A DNA stretch of 11,817 nucleotides from Mucidula mucida (Eukaryota; Basidiomycota; Agaricomycetes; Agaricales; Physalacriaceae): positions 1 through 11,817 of the forward strand of contig JADNYV010000962.1 of NCBI GenBank assembly GCA_015501055.1, written 5' to 3'. Shown here in pieces: positions 7,553-11,817 of this stretch. Both the position numbers and the translations under genes were made by a program. The notes beneath the pieces are model-generated. The model was not told the origin of the DNA. It searched no databases and worked only from the letters and a program-made list of their open reading frames with translations. Numbering within the stretch: the stretch's first letter is position 1; each line of letters starts with the position of its first letter.

Positions 7553-8302
7553 TGTCCATACGCTCCCGACTTTCTTGATCACTTTGAACGGCCCGAATCG
7601 TTTGTCATCAAGCTTCTTCATTGGTCGATCCGTGCTGAGATTTGTCCCTTCCAGCCATACTTTGTCGCCTTCCTTGTACTCTACTGCCTCTGTCCGTTTC
7701 CTGTCATAAAACCGTTTCATGTCCTCTTTTGCCATCTTCAATGCTGACCCCACTTCATCCCATGTCTTCCTCATGCCATCGGCAAACTCCTGCGCAGTCT
7801 CATTTCTCGATGCCGTTTTCGGAGCGGTGCCTTTGTAGGGATGTCTGCCCATGTCTGCGAAGAACGGAGTGACTTTGGTCGCCGAGTGAACTCGATCGTT
7901 GTAAACGAATTCAGCAGAGGGTAGCCATTCATGCCAGTCGTTCTGATGATAGTTGACGAATAACCGTAAGAAATGTTCTATCTCTTGGTTCAACCGTTCT
8001 GTCTGCCCATTTGCCTGTGGATGATACGCCGTTGTAAAGTTTCCCTGTATGCCCAACAACCGGTACAATTCCTTCATGAAACGCGAGTGGTATTGTGGAC
8101 CGCGATCATGTATCATCTGTCGTGGCATCCCATGTATGGGGAAAATGCGATCACGGTAAATGCGGGCCATGCCTTCTGACGTCAGAGTGGTGTGTGTCGG
8201 TATGATACGTAATCGCTTGGTGAAATGGTCCACAAACGTGCTGATCGCGTTGTATCCTCCTGATTCCGGCAGCTCTCCAATCATGTCCGTCCCATCTCCC
8301 AT
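7551..8302 (-). pseudogene. Ty3/gypsy integrase, catalytic core and partial C-terminus
   Basis: Part of the gag-pol polyprotein, responsible for inserting the cDNA. Counting from the Met at 8302, the triad is D6 (in TDMIGELPE), D66 (in HDRGPQ) and E102 (in NGQTERLNQ), giving exactly the D,D-35-E spacing of retroviral-type integrases, with TAYHPQANG present. An SH3-like C-terminal region begins (KEGDKVWLEG, then GPFKVIKKVG) and then stops abruptly. The usual continuation with an IHPVF-type motif and any chromodomain are absent; the following codons to 7520 are unrelated. It is out of frame with the upstream RT-integrase frame because of an indel near 8290-8305. Confidence 0.85.
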
Positions 8303-10120
8303 GGCTCACTTGGCACATCAATAGGATGAAGAGGTGCAGCCGGCTTCGTGCGATGTGACTTTGTAACCTGACATTTTTGACACCCTTCTACGTATTCACG
8401 GACGTCTCGGCTGATTCCTGGCCACCAATAGGTGCGTGTGATCAGCTCGAGGGTCTTGTATCGTCCAGGATGCCCTGCAAGCTGTGCATCATGGTGCATT
8501 CCAATAACTCTTCCCCGCAATTCCTTGTCCTTCGGTATGTAAATACGATCCTTCCACATAATAAGTCCATTTTCCTTCTCTTCCCATCCTTTTTCTTTGT
8601 TTTCTAATGCTTTTTGTACGTATCTGTCTTTGTTTCCTTTTCTTTGTTTGATTTTGTTAAGTAATTCGTCCTCCGGTGTATCTACTGTATGTAAAGAAAA
8701 TTGAATTTGTGAAATAAAAAACTCCGGCTTGAGCAAAACAACGTTTTCGTTATCTTTTTCCCCCTTCTCAAGGCCTGTCATCCTTGACAAGGCATCAGCT
8801 TTCCCCATCGTCTTGCCCGGCTTGTGAATCATCTGTATGTCATATTCCGCTAACTCCGTAACCCATCTCGCCTGCCTCCGATTCAACTTTTGTGGCTTCC
8901 GGAAGTACTGGAGGTTTTGATGATCGGTAAACACCTCCACTGTTTCCTTTGCTCCAAGGAGATATTGTCTCCAATCATCAATCGAGTCCATAATAGCCAT
9001 CATCTCTTTGTCATAGATCTCATAATTGCGCTCTACTTCGTTCAGCGCGCGAGACCGAAAGGCTACTGGTCTCCATTTTCCGTCCACCAACTGGGAAAGA
9101 ACCGCCCCGTTCGCATAGTTCGAGGAGTCTGCCTCAACTCGAAACTTGCCGTCGTCGCGTGGTACGATCAGAACGGGTTCTTCCGTCATCCTCCGCTTCA
9201 ACTCCTCAAACGCCTCATGCTGCTCCATGCCCCAAACCCACTCGCCCTTCCCGGTTAGCGATGTCAATGGCTTCGCTACTCCCGCAAATCCCCGGATGAA
9301 ACGTCGGTAGAAGTTGCAGAAGCCCAGGAATGACTGTACTTCCTTCTTCTTCGTCGGCTCCTTCCATTCCTTTACTACGGCCACTTTTGCCGGATCCATC
9401 TTCACCTCTCCTCCTCCAACAATAACTCCTAAGTAGTCTACAGTATGTGCCTCGAAACTACATTTCTCGGGTTTTAAATACAACTTATTTACTCGTAATA
9501 TTTCTAATACTCGTCGTACGATATGCCTATGTTCTTCCAACGTGTTCGTAAAGATAAGTATGTCATCCAAGTAAACTATAACATGTCCTTCATCAATCAG
9601 CTCCTTGAGAATGTGATTCATGAACGATTGGAATGTCGCCGGCGAGTTTGTAAGTCCGAAGAACATGACTGAGGGCTCGAACAGGCCTCGGTTTGTTCTA
9701 AACGCCGCTTTCCACTCATCACCTTCTTTGATCCGGATGTTATTGTAACCCCATCGGACATCCATCTTTGTGAAAACCTTTGCTCCTTTCAACTTGTCGA
9801 TAAGCTCCTGAATCAACGGCAAGGGGTATCGGTTCTTGATTGTCATGTCGTTCAACTTCCGATAATCTTGTACTGGCCGAAGGCTTCCATCCTTCTTTTT
9901 GACAAAAAAGAAAGGTGATGCCATGGGTGAAATTGATGGCCGTATACGTCCCGTCCGTATGTTTTCTTCCAGGAACTCATCTAACGCCTTCTGCTCGGAT
10001 GGACTAAGGGGATAAACCTTGCAGTCAACCGGTTTGGAACCAGGCGTAAGTTCTATCGCGTGATCCCAGGGTCTTCGCTCCGGTAACTTGTCAAAGTCCG
10101 CCTTGCTGAATACATCGAGA
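8281..10120 (-). pseudogene. Ty3/gypsy reverse transcriptase-RNase H and integrase zinc finger
   Basis: The frame is open well upstream of the ATG at 9924: it reads DVFSKADFDKLPERRPW, then DHAIELTPG and PLSPSEQKALDEFLEENI, all standard RT leader, so the domain starts near 10120. From the 9924 Met: FFFVKKKDGSLRPVQDYR at 4-21, KMDVRWGYNNIRI around 53-65, and YLDD at 118-121 (9562-9573). Next come RNase H with D266 in EADSSN, NYEIYDKEMMAIM and FTDHQNLQYF, and KADALSR. The integrase finger follows with HHDAQLAGH near residue 476 and CQKC at 515-518 (8371-8382). Catalytic residues look intact. At the 3' end the frame is lost near 8290-8305 just before the DDE core, so the polyprotein is broken though this segment is undamaged. 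It reads as GRYKTLELITRTYWWPG in the fungal style. Confidence 0.9.
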
Positions 10121-10310
10121 ATTCCTCGATGTAAGGTGCAGCAGCGGATGAAGGCTGTTGTGATCTCAGCTTTTCTCCGCTTTTGCGATAGTTGTCCCAG
10201 TCCATCCAGAACAAACGCTCTCCCTCTTCCAACTTCTCTTCTACATCTTCTCCTTCATCTTCCGGTGAGTCGTACTCGGGTAATAGCCGCAGCGGTCTGG
10301 GCATCGATCA
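10108..10310 (-). pseudogene. Ty3/gypsy linker between protease and RT
   Basis: An acidic segment (LLPEYDSPEDEGEDVEEKLEE at the start of the frame, followed by GERLFWMDWDNYRK and an Ala/Pro stretch) that joins protease to RT in fungal Ty3/gypsy polyproteins. It ends with APYIEEF, after which the reading moves to another frame and continues with DVFSKADFD, so a one-base loss near 10115-10122 separates it from RT. A second frame change near 10300-10310 separates it from the upstream TESTLTFDRCP text. It has no catalytic role of its own that I can name. Confidence 0.65.
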
Positions 10311-10700
10311 AAGGTCAATGTGGATTCCGTCCAGTTGATCGTGGGGTTGTGATATCGTAGCCCAATCTAGCCCAAAAGATACTTGTTTGCCGAGATTGGT
10401 AACGGCCAACTCAATCTTTCAGCGTGATCTCCGATCTTCATCCGGACCTCCACAAAACCTTCGATTGCTCCTCCCTCGTTTAGGTTCCATCCGCATTGTA
10501 GACAGGGAGCTTGACCGGTAACTCCTTGATGGGAGTCCGTTCTTCTCGACGAATTCTTTATTGACACAAGAACCGTGCTCCACTGTCAAGAAGGGCACTC
10601 GTTCCCATTCAGAGCCTGTGTGTACGCTCTCTATGGTTACTCGGAGTTTCATGTCCTGCCCCTTTGTTCCCCGGATGTACTTCCTCGACTTTTTCAACTC
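10311..10700 (-). pseudogene. Ty3/gypsy aspartic protease, frameshifted
   Basis: The protease would mature Gag-Pol. The active-site text LLDSGA is encoded at 10576-10593, but out of frame with both its upstream (RVTIESVHTGSEWERVPF) and downstream (GSCVNKEFVEKNGL) neighbours. Two nearby indels therefore flank the catalytic Asp and together return to the original frame. Further on, NEGGAIEGFVEVRMKIGDH (about 10425-10490), LAVTNLG and then LRYHNPTINWTESTLTFD (about 10305-10360) follow the family order but in changing frames. At least four frame changes occur in under 300 bp, so no protease could be made from this copy. Confidence 0.75.
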
Positions 10701-11010
10701 TGTCACAACTTCCACCGCAGCTTCCTTTGTCAACGCTCTGATCGCCATCACCTTCTCCTCCGTCGCTTCTCTCTCTCTCGCTCCGGCATCCATGCTCTCA
10801 AAAATTCCCACTGCTCTCGACACGTCATCCTCTCTTAGCCGTTGTGCAATCCACTCGGGCGTATTTGGCTCAAATCTTTCTTTCGCAGGTTTTGTTGGTA
10901 AAGTCGTCGATGATATTTTAGATGTTTCAGTACCCGTACTGTAAATAAATGCTGCATCTGACGACCCTTCCCTTGATGACTGCTCCGGCAGGACTGCGTC
11001 TACTGCGGGA
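10596..11010 (-). pseudogene. Gag-protease connecting region
   Basis: A continuous minus-strand frame of about 138 codons running from GFCEAPAVDAV near 11010 through a Ser/Thr-rich stretch to RFEPNTPEWIAQRLREDD, then a Glu/Lys-rich helical stretch and RVTIESVHTGSEWERVP before the protease. It is placed between the CCHC knuckle and the protease. I recognise no domain in its first two thirds; such variable linkers are normal in these polyproteins. No start codon is expected, because it is internal to gag-pol. Confidence 0.6.
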
Positions 11011-11817
11011 GCTTCGCAAAACCCAACTCTTCGGCCAGCTTCTTCTTCTCCTCGTCATTCATCTCGGTCCATAAACCCCGAATCGTCTGGGGTCGACCCT
11101 TCTTCGGACAGAACCTGCTGACGTGGCCGTGTTCGCCACAGCTGAAGCAAAGTCCTCTCGACGTGCGTTTGTTGATGTCCATCGGCCTGCCGGCTTCCTC
11201 CATAGTAACACCGGTAGGCATCTCGTCGTGTGATCGCGTTGGAGGTGGGTTGTAGGATTAGCTCTCGATGTAGCCACCTGCGGAGCTTGAGCCGGACTGC
11301 ATCCGGACCCTTGCTCGCCGCCGCCTTCTCCATAGCTGATCGATCTGAAGGATCTGTGCCTTCCAATCCTTGTACTTCTCTGGCAACCCGTCTCGGCTGC
11401 CATAGATCTGGTCGATGATCTTCTCGTTGACATTGGTCTCAGAAGTCGCACGACGAATGCGTCATCCTTGAGTATCCTGCCTGAGTGAGCAGACCTCGAA
11501 CTTCTGGAAGAAGTCTTGAGCGGTCTTGCCCCTGGCGCAACCGCTCGATCTGGTCTTGCGCGTCTCGCGCGAGGTTGGAATCCACAAATCGCTCCTTCAA
11601 GTCTTCCTTGAACTCCGTCCAAGAGACTGTCCATTCCTCTTCTTCCTCATCGAAGTTCTGGTCCGAGTAGTTCTGGACCATGCATCTACGTGATCTCCTG
11701 GATGTAAGAAGAACAACATCGATCCTTTCGGAGTCGAGTGAGGTTGTTCTTCTTGTCCGGATGTATGTGAACATCGATCGCCACCAGCTCTTGTACTTGG
11801 ACTTGTCCCCGTCATAG
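11000..11817 (-). pseudogene. Ty3/gypsy Gag (capsid and CCHC knuckle), 5' end outside window
   Basis: From the right edge: YDGDKSKYKSWWRSMFTYIR, then VQNYSDQNFDEEEEEW, WTEFKEDLKERFVDSNLARD and IERLRQGQ. These are the capsid-type features of Ty3/gypsy Gag, with the W-x-x-F segment and the following R/L-rich helix. Later, in another frame, comes ETNVNEKIIDQIYGSRDGL and PEKYKDWKAQILQ (about 11340-11440), then RPMDINKRTSRG and the zinc knuckle CFSCGEHGHVSRFC at 11108-11149 (C-x2-C-x4-H-x4-C). The frame changes at least four times (near 11690-11740, 11510, 11440 and 11200-11340). Gag would package element RNA in cytoplasmic particles. The N-terminus lies beyond the window. Confidence 0.8.

Larger units (their letters stand above)
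7378..11817 (-). mobile_element. Ty3/gypsy LTR retrotransposon, decayed, continues past window
   Basis: On the minus strand the domains follow the Ty3/gypsy order: Gag capsid and CCHC knuckle, aspartic protease, RT (YLDD), RNase H, integrase HHCC finger, DDE core. RT before integrase separates it from Ty1/copia. The polyprotein style (for example YWWPGISRDV in integrase and ERRPWDHAIEL before RT) is that of fungal, particularly basidiomycete, elements; this is from family knowledge. The element is broken by at least eight or nine frameshifts, mostly explained by loss of one base, concentrated in gag, protease and the RT leader, while one 547-codon RT-integrase stretch stays open. The 5' LTR, primer-binding site and Gag N-terminus lie beyond 11817. 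It is inserted in, and so younger than, the tyrosine-recombinase retrotransposon. Confidence 0.9.

Noticed and set aside
1..11817. CRISPR array, tRNA or rRNA genes
   Set aside because: No regular repeat-spacer series, no tRNA cloverleaf and no recognisable rRNA segment was found on reading the window.

Overview
The window reads as a nest of retrotransposons from a filamentous-fungal genome, most likely an Agaricomycete basidiomycete. That placement is inferred from the style of the Ty3/gypsy polyprotein and of the Gag and recombinase proteins; no host gene, tRNA or rRNA is visible to confirm it. Nothing looks bacterial: there are no operons with ribosome binding sites and no CRISPR array.

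Layout, left to right. Bases 1-292 are non-coding and hold an iterated 16-bp motif. Bases 293-733 and 2691-3131 are the two arms of a gapless 441-bp inverted repeat, about 98% identical by eye. Between them, 734-2690 is non-coding sequence (AT-rich in the middle, G-rich after about 2340) with a minisatellite and several small repeats. The right arm lies 64 bp upstream of a plus-strand tyrosine-recombinase (DIRS/Ngaro/PAT-like) retrotransposon. Its genes are gag (3196-4548, intact), RT-RNase H (4538-6573, broken by two frameshifts, two stops and a 205-bp insertion) and tyrosine recombinase (6555-7377, cut off before its HxxR and Tyr catalytic boxes). The three ORFs overlap by 11 and 19 bp.

At 7378 the recombinase gene runs into sequence beginning TGTTAGCG, interpreted as the end of an LTR. 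From there to the window end lies one minus-strand Ty3/gypsy element, read right to left: Gag with a CCHC knuckle, an aspartic protease, RT-RNase H, then integrase with an HHCC finger and a D,D-35-E core. It carries many one-base frameshifts, has lost the integrase C-terminus and polypurine tract, and its far LTR is outside the window.

The order of events appears to be: the recombinase retrotransposon inserted first; a roughly 200-bp element hopped into its RT-RNase H; the Ty3/gypsy element hopped into its recombinase; and both decayed. The only long undamaged coding frame of the older element is its gag. I see no convincing new functional system. The items most worth checking are the large inverted repeat beside the gag, the 201-bp insertion with a TGAG target duplication, and the selective preservation of gag.
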